From 2-01-FULL-45-10 sp964450115 (lineage in GTDB: Bacteria > Omnitrophota > Gorgyraeia > 2-01-FULL-45-10), in contig CAYVCD010000006.1 in NCBI GenBank assembly GCA_964450115.1, positions 1 to 31,595 of the forward strand: a stretch of DNA of 31,595 nucleotides. The letters run 5' to 3'. Below the pieces are notes generated by a model, which saw nothing but the letters and a program-made list of their open reading frames with translations, was not told where the DNA came from and made no database searches. The position numbers and the translations under genes were made by a program. Shown one piece after another: positions 21,401 to 24,760 of this stretch (its first letter is position 1; each line of letters begins with the position of its first letter).

Positions 21401-24063
21401 TCTTGTATACGGGCTTTTTCTAGGGGTCCATGTAGCGCCTCACGATAAGTCCTCTTTACTTTTTTATTGGGGTCCAGTCTGTCGATCAAGCAGATACTTT
21501 GCATCAGGTTCTCATATGGCTCTCGTGAATCACTATTGACCACCGGCTGAAAGATCAAGCCCGCGTATGGTATATCTTCCGTATCAGCAATTAGCTGCAA
21601 AAGCCTTGCTTCCGCAATACTGACAAATGTCTTCCCACCTTTATATAAGATATCAAACCCGACATCTGTGCCCTTTGCGGTAAGCTTTACATCTTTGACA
21701 GGAATATCAAGCCTTTTGGCAAGGCTTTCTATCCTTACATAATTTTCGCCTCTTCCGGCATCCAATGAATTTAGCGTAACGACCGCTTTTTTCGCTGCTG
21801 TAGCGTTCTTAGGATCGTCTTTGAGAGCGCGATGGTCGTGCTCTCTCTCACTATTTTGTTTCCTGGTCATGAGAGCCGTTAAAATATAGTTCTCATCCGG
21901 ACCTATCTTATTGGGATCTGCGGCTATACGCAGGGGCTTTGTTTTATTTTTCTTTGTTTTATCTCCTTCTGCTTTACCCTTGTCTGCCTCACGCAATAAA
22001 TACTGCGCCCACATCTGCGCCAGATACATCTCATACGGTTCAGTAAGGTTAAATGCCTCTCCGGCATCTCTGATTTGGTCCCATTGCGCCGGGGTAAAAA
22101 TATCCGTCGCAAGATCCTCTTTCGTCATCAGCTCCGTTATTACGTCTTTGGCTAATCTCTGGACCTCTCCGGCGCTTTTTCTGAAAGCCGCGAGTTCACC
22201 CTTTTTCAATTGATTGTCAGCGGCATGTCTTTCCAGAGCCGCATCCACATCGCCGTTAAAACGCACCGCAAGTATCGCCGCATTCGGCTGGATACCCATC
22301 TTCGCAATATCTGCCTCTGCTTTAGGAAGCCATGGCGCTATATTCATTACGGCCCATGCTTTAAGATCGGCTGCTGTTCTCTCTTTTATCGCGTCTATCT
22401 TGTTTATCCTGGCCGCTGTAATGAGGTAAGGCGCCAGCATACTGCCTTTCATGTTCTTGCCTTCCGCCGCGGCGCCCGTATCGGATAGTATCTCTTCGAG
22501 AGGTGTGCGCTGGTTGGTGAGTATCTTTATATATGGGGTTTCGACATCTTTAGTTATGTTGGGACATACTACTATATAGGATACACCCTGCTTCTCCAAT
22601 AGCTTCGTTATGCCCTCGGAATGGAAACCGCCGGTAACAAGTACCGAGATCTCTGCACCCTCTTTCTTCATCGCCTGGACGGTATTGTCTACAAGCGCCT
22701 TGTCACGCTTTATCGCTATAGCGTAAAAGTCCTCGAGCTTCGGCATGCTCTCGATGACCGCCTGCGACGGAGGGTCTATCTCATACGCGTAACCGAACTT
22801 CACGGCCATCTTCTTTATGAAATCTGCGAATACTTCGTGAGCGAACTCTGCCTTGCGCTCTTTATAGTAATCGAAGTCCCCGTTCAGGAGCCTTATATTG
22901 GTGAGGCCGAGCAATATGTTTATGTGGCGAGCTAATTTGTCGAGCGTCCTCTGGTCGTCATTGGCGAATAGTCTCTCTTTTATCGCTTCCTCGAACCTCT
23001 TTATGTCATTGAAGAGCTTCTCGTTCTCTATCCTCGAATAGACGGAGTTATAGATTATGTAGTTGAAAAGATTTGGATACTCCTCCGGCATAACTATCCC
23101 ATACTTTACGGCGAGACCCTTCAGATAATCATAATATTCTGCGGAGGATATCTTGCTGATCTTGAATTCAAGCGACTTGCCGACCAGCTCTTTAAGCTGG
23201 TCCTTATCGAGCTTCTTGGTAATAGCGTCTATCAGAGTAGCACGCTCTTTATCGACAACGTTGAAATTTATCTTCTTCTCATAGACTAGTACGCTTATCA
23301 GTTTAAATAGATTTTCATATTGGCGCAGGTTCACCTTTTGCTTCTGGCCCAGGGCCTCCAGATACTTGACGTAATCGGTGAAAGAGAGCTTCTTGGCCTC
23401 ATAATCCTGCAGCTTTGCATCGAGCTCTTTAAGCTCCGCGCTATAGATGTCATTTTTGAGTTTATTGAGGACGGCTTTTATCTGATTAAAATATTTTTCG
23501 GTGTCTTCTTTTAGAGGGTAGCTTGAAGTGAAGGCATTGAGGTTCTCGATGTAGTAGGAGCGGGTCTCCGCGCCGAAGAGCTTTATCTTGTGACCCGAAG
23601 TGATCGCAAGGAACTCCGGGCCCGTGATCTCGCCCTTCTTCATGAAGTAGTCGGCAACCTCTTTTCTTATCTCGGCGTCCGGGAAGGCCTTGAACCACGA
23701 AGTGTCGATAAACCCGTCAGCGCCTTCTACCGACATCAGGCTTAAACCGTCGTTCTTAATAAGGCATTCCAGTATCTTTATTATATTGGACTGTGCTTCA
23801 TAATTACAATGCGCGTCCTGGATGTGTATAACGAGTTTTCTGGAATCCCTGGCTGTATATTTGGCCTTTACGATGCCATAATCGCGCGGGATGACTATCT
23901 TTTCAGGATCGGTGGTCACTTCAGACTGTTTTGCAGGCTCTTTGATGTTGGGATTTTTTATTACTTCGGCAAATGCAAGATTGGTGAGAATAAACGTGGG
24001 AAGCAAGATTATGGAAACAATTTTTTTCAATCTCGCCATCGAACTTAGAGTCGGTAAAGTCAC
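9445..24063 (-). CDS. Giant exported fusion protein carrying a fructose-1,6-bisphosphate to UDP-glucose enzyme set
   Basis: This is a single ORF of 4872 codons from GTG at 24063 to TAA at 9445. The GTG is preferred because AGGAGG stands 5 nt upstream, while the longer ATG at 24138 falls inside the -10 promoter element. Residues 10-32 form a signal peptide ending AFA before Glu33. Domains in order: TraB/ChaN/EreA-like (70-525), UDPGP uridylyltransferase (755-1285), weak 2H-phosphoesterase-like stretch (1340-1480), HEIQGH module (1659-1664), CofD/YvcK (1703-2140), class III FBPase (2139-2678), HQICH module (2957-2961), PGM/PMM (3035-3650), SIS-type PGI (3680-4240), cupin PGI (4241-4475), and C-terminal domain (4630-4872). 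Together they cover gluconeogenic flux from F1,6BP to UDP-glucose. Many catalytic residues are kept, some changed. Activity and location are unknown; the signal peptide suggests export. Confidence 0.92.
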   Translation of the reverse strand: MTLPTLSSMARLKKIVSIILLPTFILTNLAFAEVIKNPNIKEPAKQSEVTTDPEKIVIPRDYGIVKAKYTARDSRKLVIHIQDAHCNYEAQSNIIKILECLIKNDGLSLMSVEGADGFIDTSWFKAFPDAEIRKEVADYFMKKGEITGPEFLAITSGHKIKLFGAETRSYYIENLNAFTSSYPLKEDTEKYFNQIKAVLNKLKNDIYSAELKELDAKLQDYEAKKLSFTDYVKYLEALGQKQKVNLRQYENLFKLISVLVYEKKINFNVVDKERATLIDAITKKLDKDQLKELVGKSLEFKISKISSAEYYDYLKGLAVKYGIVMPEEYPNLFNYIIYNSVYSRIENEKLFNDIKRFEEAIKERLFANDDQRTLDKLARHINILLGLTNIRLLNGDFDYYKERKAEFAHEVFADFIKKMAVKFGYAYEIDPPSQAVIESMPKLEDFYAIAIKRDKALVDNTVQAMKKEGAEISVLVTGGFHSEGITKLLEKQGVSYIVVCPNITKDVETPYIKILTNQRTPLEEILSDTGAAAEGKNMKGSMLAPYLITAARINKIDAIKERTAADLKAWAVMNIAPWLPKAEADIAKMGIQPNAAILAVRFNGDVDAALERHAADNQLKKGELAAFRKSAGEVQRLAKDVITELMTKEDLATDIFTPAQWDQIRDAGEAFNLTEPYEMYLAQMWAQYLLREADKGKAEGDKTKKNKTKPLRIAADPNKIGPDENYILTALMTRKQNSEREHDHRALKDDPKNATAAKKAVVTLNSLDAGRGENYVRIESLAKRLDIPVKDVKLTAKGTDVGFDILYKGGKTFVSIAEARLLQLIADTEDIPYAGLIFQPVVNSDSREPYENLMQSICLIDRLDPNKKVKRTYREALHGPLEKARIQELPMIDQADLPGINTATRMIATNLYGLHQPGGHGQLGFMFLYNSLVTPSPSDGNIHIRFFFNGDNVNAHADPSIVGSMVLNKWPVVKVTTIAAPIDKKGGKDGERISQEDGRTVYTPDMMELADAQDAEKVQPGQEKAFTGSGQRGGLGTQGEQRFNTNLIYLNETVLNSIFRMLLDRGIMTKGKLYEIISPLFIAKNAKTAEDGQSYYPIDGAIGVAVHNLNAFFEKSTDPRVKEVLAAHGIDRILHLVNIPLSERTKTFAPVKKAYDILLLGHSDYCRFNTNKFTLEDSEQGLIPPEFELSDPDLKGKDTKWWEEEQHVKDALGGAHLKRLYSLKIIGKVILPNSTFAGNVVIENKSGVAVDLNEKLSQLKRDGRLVLENIAIVIDKDGGIQKTESPSPYKGPWSQFDYALSEGKILSVMPSKLPSDPAVRAPGQAARGYEDSFSFVVSSCTGNAEALGRFYDIQLALKNIVPDRNKLFLPGTNTLHLALGGRYAENLEPLKEGVSFDALRRLDSILKAAGQAAARPVEAKLIGARITDNGTIVLDTEENASVAGIRGMVYDAMIAAGWEKDKIKINRASDGKPSQSGVITIGRMVPDVKGDHTMLSDAELSALAAQVAKLDRQLKKKPIVLKLDKISLVQPKREFLSEGIESSAMLILNGGVAQGNSAEQSKQGGITIDGSELTDRQKKEVNGKIRHDFEVGSARRIQVVNGVEIYEIPSLKDCPYLVAHSGRDGGVCDHKMRRIYFSPARIKWFVALSDDARKQFLAHEIQGHLDNPDWDEERVQKAYPVDIVLREAPITTASEQVELMRTEASMTKRKVVVIGGGSGTNFLSEVIKILGWETIDIITPFDDGGRTGLIKDYIVTKNGKIFIAIGDLTKKLVKKVTDSPSIQEVMETKVVGSKTLVEQLARKIQNMYEKGAPKNPDMRKRFGVFSGQLYNLARIFDEAQKPGRYFEGFNINGHSVRHLIYLACFLKNYDARRDNFSEAVDSANKEFSDLLGLSENLTYLSTVDKDLGYLIAKIKGEDQIIESQKGITQNTKPIEWVDISSKERPNANEEVIAQLNALKAGDKLVLGPGSFYTSLICNLLPKGMVKAIVDAKERGAITTFVFNPIYSNEDISMKNEAGNTFVQIVKQMEAHLEDGGQSYRLDDLFSYCIVNDADANSYEARYRMTKKGSQNGSEKFERSDKVRHGAIKGKDGLIEYLKSNKYAITAITGDLMTTKTTPDGVEATYDIEKFDAIFKAVTRDHALSRVPEIVVLSDPHATIEALYSVKKALPGRVIFNNGDMVDRGDELWNLMKMVDYFTLGDHEMWAIGACLGHDYLLAMWLRSLYRNTMTTAILQDLKINTQELQKFLNTVIDKNTGMTNRQLYDNKINNVKKPIEDVGKKYVGPKSAEEMVLFNIWIKLAVREVKRLKNVPASLKAVKDEFGKLQKNEHLKDLLVSDQLSPVEEAIFSQLKDGFIKIKGDDQRSPKNLASHLLKGRVYQIIQPLPDVPSGNGLKDVSFYKPDSYPKALLLHANIPMDGLGRPVDLTGKPLDLEDLKKYFDELNKNLARFEEQYKALTSGKITGAEFWDFTMDGRVTDPKEWLLLISDSGYSPLFAREQMRIRTYTESVTEPDNIAYAFLTRNYNTDVEGKTDDKEKAKAQLNKDGIYTIEAIKESLFKEYGLDPNNDFKTVDGALYLKDEEANRKIAETIARKFGVETIILGHIGRNKKTGEPTPLAGGFIWMIDGSFAEKGGTTGSRAALETGGFLLLRPKTGAQSDKGISKGLLVKLGNVLENKEGRYDAAQKKIVPELRLKDMIEYENMKLDWKLLTEAPFLMQELLALFNINTPDGRNALHYVKSSDWLGYYNSLSVNERSDLREKVRLEFISHNLNADHLFISKANVYAIIAGTNKTADWRLQTRLGEPPQSYLLPVLVDKKPSEYPDENVLIDPAHVAEQLGQKVSPSLSYPDNSIYNTPVSLQSNIRSLLPDKSGAMKTWMGLDGQAPNGYDLLVKGVNKIGCNLIIEDGLIADGVEPTVDAVSKPYGQGRDVRIDEEYFLCLLSYENGVELVLELVEHQICHIENNGISEEQIEEKAPTKRVRGAIEKIKMADEIVKLKETFEKAMDGNEAAYNEIVAMPKEKLIVYFEERLQKTLDNLPEDIFGFGKGYDVRGNARPIEGGVENLTPANLYAVGKLLASNYAEAEPKDKALITGDIRLHTPILRYVMALGAASAGVDVDYCPDYLTTGAHNLLSTENEGNYKFMVQVSGSHGVPQKNGFKIKAFLGKKDAKGIMVLEPLYAEKLEGLYWKDKSAHLRQGVRQGAKNGTVTERPGLRDTVVKIMSNTLPDITKDEIVVIDPRGGAGGPMVKDLLLAKGFSIIDMQEVTKDSLLVEISRLWAEGKEGKRRIAVMLNMAPDGTMGNGKKIWDPSKAEALKETQELVNLINHANLIGKMPKAIGSVFDGDADRITAILEDGAGVPAFEMTLPYYQRFLRHSGNQEVMVRLAKAGFGPIQIVCDVRANSKLLGLLNQINAELQKKAGKSDKNIVEGWFITTGYPPQLGFMQKRMEELNDFVDKNESLKNDKEFKGKFIHFKKTYFTAEASGHNFFHISKSYEERVCDCAVAGFFTLLNIRETMTTAEVPQGRPTEHLTDLFSNFPKAFSSEEVHIPIPNPVKRAVAEAVGNWMKEKYGQELKPYTEAMQEGDYLKQPKDAGYVTVSGFKIQLKTGESALVRSSNTGEELTTIFEGYDLKSLVKIMKEVAERLREEESKGANLSDLDAEIIRLEAEMNKPVGLVEEKTARAIWRQEPSIWKDFPHNAGKNQVVNWMGWLHAAERFTADVQDIQKFVAELPYDNVVVLGTGGSGRSARTLSQVFGTKNLFVTYSPEGAEIRALLAQLEKNGGLANTLFIVASKSGTTTESATQEAIFRGMLLGMKAAGKLNDEVEDHFAGITDEGTKIADRPGDFRQVFINNLKRDNKDGRDIGGRFSAMSLFGLVPLASAKVDITQMLGQAAAESKEIAAAVDSNNPENVVGFKLGNILSALNAKGYDHVVQIPEESTSMTGPWAEQLFNESLTKKEAAPLWVYGEPLLKDGKYYGKNVIFIRIAIGKEKGVKVSELNGRPLVEVTFQNFGQLILNLELAVTAWGYALGVNPFIQESVENSKKLSSDLEKELKATPNAAEAEKVLLAAEKKDQTLENNEVVTREGIKFYFAGRTAKDIQTELELARTGKTVATATAKDLIGAFMSTSEGKGYIGLFPYTNEDSSLREAFSKLRANLKENLVNRPTTLFDFGPGFHHSNNVGITCKDGVTLLITFDTPPEARLPIPEKPYTTDQLLRAMVVGELGSLQKGMNKELGPEPQWISIERRVMRIHLPAEYRTNPDKLVELLSVKTVDLEGVSGLPITMNPVNGELKLGDDIVCERRWSRPVKDAGTSIANPSAIDKYNRDREVYYGYRNVALKKDATGVDKLKLRFNITVLMPGVVHEGNDAEFIMTKGHIHTLDTRTNTYNHPEFYEVWNSVALYVQQGVNPKTGQFEFVATIAKPGDKVLLIPGYSHRTINIGNEPLVMANWISDEVGGKKVRVEGMERYKAAEEKTPESPVKADFKEIEKKNGYTYWVVRTPEGVVKFIHNPNYDAKPTKVSNPAPVRFMKPVNEIKELSLSDKKPMYPQAGNENLKVLEDLAVFLRNPKAKGLEKLFESSLEPVSEREFMQKIAQAIGVPQDDSAMETTKEMPPAAEPLQSFESAPTSDDKRERFDHTIEAIMQSSNTGERARKTAETIFKEESGALAKTHLIFVKSAIPEEQLATTTVINLASICADYYNQLEGYTADVVDTYEEAVKLLAKNPDWDKTNTIVGLVDKQALDKMTAELEANNMQGKTKLLPMERFDRDQFVPLKGFFDLMSVLVRVNRPLDKPEDRELRDSIRDLLNEIGVRDVANLVNALSVAAYFEDPIKFAKNFIIRLLPPTRAASVAELRDRYNAAKKVVESL
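9448..10175 (-). other. C-terminal domain of the metabolic giant, unknown
   Basis: Residues about 4630-4872 form an alpha/beta-looking domain with TIVGLVDKQALDKM, then KTKLLPMERF and PLKGFFDLMSVLV, ending IIRLLPPTRAASVAELRDRY. The last segment resembles the tail of the upstream giant (IFLPRTVPIDYDKEVRTYIE), which suggests a shared C-terminal unit. No function recognised. A Pro/Ser/Glu-rich linker separates it from the cupin PGI. Confidence 0.4.
10640..11345 (-). other. Domain: cupin-type (archaeal-type) phosphoglucose isomerase
   Basis: Residues about 4241-4475 contain FIMTKGHIHT, HPEFYEV, KPGDKVLLIPGYSHRTIN and EPLVMANWISDEVG. These are the metal ligands His, His, Glu and His of the archaeal cupin PGI, in order and spacing. 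This enzyme catalyses the same step as the SIS-type PGI immediately before it, yet is unrelated in fold. All four metal ligands are present. Confidence 0.82.
11346..13026 (-). other. Domain: SIS-type phosphoglucose isomerase
   Basis: Residues about 3680-4240. VVVLGTGGSGRSARTL and IVASKSGTTTESATQE are the SIS phosphate-binding motifs, followed by DIGGRFSAMSLFGLVPLA, STSMTGPWAEQLFNES (holding the EQL-x-ES active-site segment) and GVNPFIQESVENSKK. A C-terminal part with FGPGFHHSNNVG and PIPEKPYTTDQLL resembles the long PGI form found in transaldolase-PGI fusions. The catalytic Glu and the C-terminal Lys positions appear kept. The expected reaction is fructose-6-phosphate to glucose-6-phosphate. 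Confidence 0.88.
13114..14961 (-). other. Domain: phosphoglucomutase/phosphomannomutase family
   Basis: Residues about 3035-3650. GYDVRGNARPIEGG is the N-terminal G-x-RG motif. VSGSHGVPQKNGFKI holds the phosphoserine position (Ser3150; family TASHNP, so several flanking residues differ). SVFDGDADRIT (Asp3344) is the metal-binding loop, intact. FTAEASGHNFF is the sugar-specificity loop (family GExSGH). LVRSSNTGEELTTIFEG is the phosphate-binding loop (family RxSGTEP, changed). All four domains of the family are present in order and at normal length. The expected reaction is glucose-6-phosphate to glucose-1-phosphate. Confidence 0.86.
15175..15201 (-). other. Degenerate HExxH-like motif (HQICH) between FBPase and PGM domains
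   Basis: VEHQICHIENNGISEE (His2957, His2961) aligns with THELRHEADNQGTLSEE in the giant protein upstream, including the N-x-G and SEE that follow. The catalytic Glu is Gln here. It follows RIDEEYFLCLLSYENG. The surrounding 350 residues between the FBPase and PGM domains (about 2680-3035) match nothing I recognise. Confidence 0.5.
16030..17645 (-). other. Domain: class III fructose-1,6-bisphosphatase (metallophosphatase fold)
   Basis: Residues about 2140-2678. The metallophosphatase motifs appear in order: SDPHAT (His2156), NNGDMVDRG (about 2177), TLGDHEM (2199-2204; family GNHE/GNHD with Asn changed to Asp), LLLHANIPMDGLG, and ILGHIGRNKKTGEPTPLAGG. Class III features include DSGYSPLFAREQM and MIDGSFAEKGGTTGSRA, which match the SPLFGK and IDGGF-x-TGIAG segments of Firmicute-type Fbp. 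The reaction would be fructose-1,6-bisphosphate to fructose-6-phosphate. The Asn-to-Asp change at a metal-site motif may reduce activity. Confidence 0.82.
17644..18957 (-). other. Domain: CofD/YvcK-like
   Basis: Residues about 1703-2140 begin KVVVIGGGSGTNFLSE, then PFDDGGRTGLIKDY, IAIGDLTKKL, NINGHSVRHLIYLA and LVLGPGSFYTSLICNLLP. These are the ordered motifs of the CofD/YvcK family, and the GPGS-x-YTS signature is diagnostic. YvcK-type members bind UDP-sugars and are needed for growth on gluconeogenic carbon sources and for normal cell shape; CofD itself is a 2-phospholactate transferase. Next to FBPase and in the same chain as a UDP-sugar pyrophosphorylase, the YvcK-type role is the better fit. 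The family-typical GHSxGN is GHSVRH here. Confidence 0.88.
18994..19266 (-). other. Domain: degenerate zincin-like module (HEIQGH)
   Basis: LAHEIQGHLDNPDWDEE (His1659 and His1664) follows RRIYFSPARIKWF. The spacing is HExxxH, one residue longer than the HExxH of zincins, so zinc binding is doubtful. Its context, a strand with FSP and an acidic tail after the second His, matches the HEFFH and HELRH modules of the neighbouring giants. Confidence 0.45.
19624..20046 (-). other. Possible degenerate 2H-phosphoesterase (LigT-like) stretch
   Basis: Residues about 1340-1480 have NTLHLALGGR near the start (His1376) and SGVITIGRM about 100 residues later. The spacing and strand pattern recall the two HxT/S-x motifs of 2H phosphoesterases, but the second His is replaced. 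This is a weak call; the stretch may be something else. Confidence 0.25.
20209..21801 (-). other. Domain: UDPGP-family UTP-sugar-1-phosphate uridylyltransferase
   Basis: Residues about 755-1285. Motifs include LNSLDAGRGE at the nucleotide-binding start, GKTFVSIAEARL, FFFNGDNVNAHADPS (family form NxDNLxAxxD), PIDKKGG, FNTNLIYLN, and FAPVKKAYDILLLGHSDYC (family form RFxPVKxxxDLLxxxSD). A segment with NSTFAGNVVIEN is the expected C-terminal beta-helix. This is the UDPGP family of eukaryotic-type UDP-glucose and UDP-N-acetylhexosamine pyrophosphorylases, not the GalU family. The usual Gly-rich GGxGTxxG loop is altered, so activity is uncertain. Substrate is not decided by sequence; neighbouring PGM and PGI domains favour glucose-1-phosphate. 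Confidence 0.8.
22489..23856 (-). other. Domain: TraB/ChaN/EreA-like N-terminal domain of the metabolic giant
   Basis: Residues about 70-525 hold HIQDAH (His85), SVEGADGFIDT (Glu about 113) and VTGGFHSEGITKLL (His481). These match the motifs of the equivalent domain in the gene to the left, with much shared sequence such as FPD, IRK, EF and AITS after the Glu motif. The domain follows directly after the signal peptide in both proteins, so it should be the first folded domain outside the membrane. Confidence 0.6.
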
Positions 24064-24074
24064 TATCTCCTCCT
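24061..24074 (-). promoter_or_regulatory. Ribosome binding site deciding a GTG start
   Basis: AGGAGG (24074-24069) lies 5 nt before GTG (24063-24061), an optimal Shine-Dalgarno spacing. No comparable site precedes the in-frame ATGs at 24138, 24087 or 24039. This sets the start of the 4872-codon gene. Confidence 0.88.
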
Positions 24075-24128
24075 TAGGGTTTTTCATGCATTTGTTAATA
24101 TCTAACTTTTTATTGGTTTTGATAACAT

Positions 24129-24156
24129 AGTATATCATTCATGCGGTGCATGTCAA
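24129..24156 (-). promoter_or_regulatory. Sigma70-type promoter for the metabolic giant
   Basis: TTGACA (24156-24151), a 16-bp spacer and TATACT (24134-24129) lie in the short space after the HD-GYP gene. The predicted transcription start is near 24122, with a leader of about 60 nt to the GTG. The hexamers are the same as in the promoter at 9303-9275, so both giants may be expressed by the same housekeeping sigma factor at high level. No terminator was seen between the HD-GYP stop and this promoter, so read-through from upstream is possible. Confidence 0.85.
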
Positions 24157-24175
24157 CGAATAAAAGCTGAATATT

Positions 24176-24745
24176 TTATTCCTTAACATACGTATCTAGG
24201 AAGGCTCCCACAATATTGGGATCAAACTGATTCCCTGAACATCTCGTCAACTCCGCTAGCGCCGTTTCTTCCGACATAGCTTTGCGATATGGCCTGTCGC
24301 TCATCATGGAGTCAAAAGAGTCCGCGACGCATATTATCCTGGAGCCCAACGGGATCTCATCACCCTTAATATCGGGATCCGGATATCCTCCGCCTTCAAA
24401 TCGCGCGTGGTGATATCTTATCGTCGGCGCAATATCGTCTAAAAACCCCGTCTGTTTTACTATATTGGTACCTATGTCCGGATGCATGCGTATCTGTGCC
24501 CATTCTTCACTATTCAATTTTGCGGGCTTCTTTATAATATTGAGGTCTATTCCCACTTTACCTATATCGTGCAGGATGCTCGCTATCTTTATGATCTTGG
24601 TCGCTTTGGCGGGAAGCTTTAATCTTTTACAGATATAAAGGGAATACTTTTCTACCTTGTAGCAGTGCCGACGGCGGCAGACATCGCTTTCATCTATGAT
24701 GCGCGCCAACACAGTCAGTGTCTTTATATATCTGCCTATGATCAT
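24176..24745 (-). CDS. HD-GYP domain phosphodiesterase (cyclic-di-GMP type)
   Basis: This 189-aa protein consists of a bare HD-GYP domain with no sensor domain or membrane segment. Motifs: HDIGKVG (His59, Asp60), MHPDIG (His88), YHHARFEGGGYP (112-122, the HHExxDGxGYP motif with E to A and D to E changes), IPLGSRIICVADSFDSMMS and DRPYR. HD-GYP enzymes hydrolyse cyclic-di-GMP at a metal centre in the cytoplasm; the metal-binding His and Asp residues are present. AGAGGAGA ends a few bases before the ATG. The gene begins 15 bp after the stop of the upstream giant and probably shares its transcript. Some small HD-GYP proteins act on other nucleotides, so substrate is inferred from the family. Confidence 0.93.
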   Translation of the reverse strand: MIIGRYIKTLTVLARIIDESDVCRRRHCYKVEKYSLYICKRLKLPAKATKIIKIASILHDIGKVGIDLNIIKKPAKLNSEEWAQIRMHPDIGTNIVKQTGFLDDIAPTIRYHHARFEGGGYPDPDIKGDEIPLGSRIICVADSFDSMMSDRPYRKAMSEETALAELTRCSGNQFDPNIVGAFLDTYVKE

Positions 24746-24760
24746 GCTGTCTCCTCTTTG

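Noticed and set aside
9644..24130. Plus-strand ORFs opposite the metabolic giant, including ones over 150 codons (10525-11214, 20659-21165)
   Set aside because: They are shadows of conserved domains on the other strand and show no family motifs of their own.
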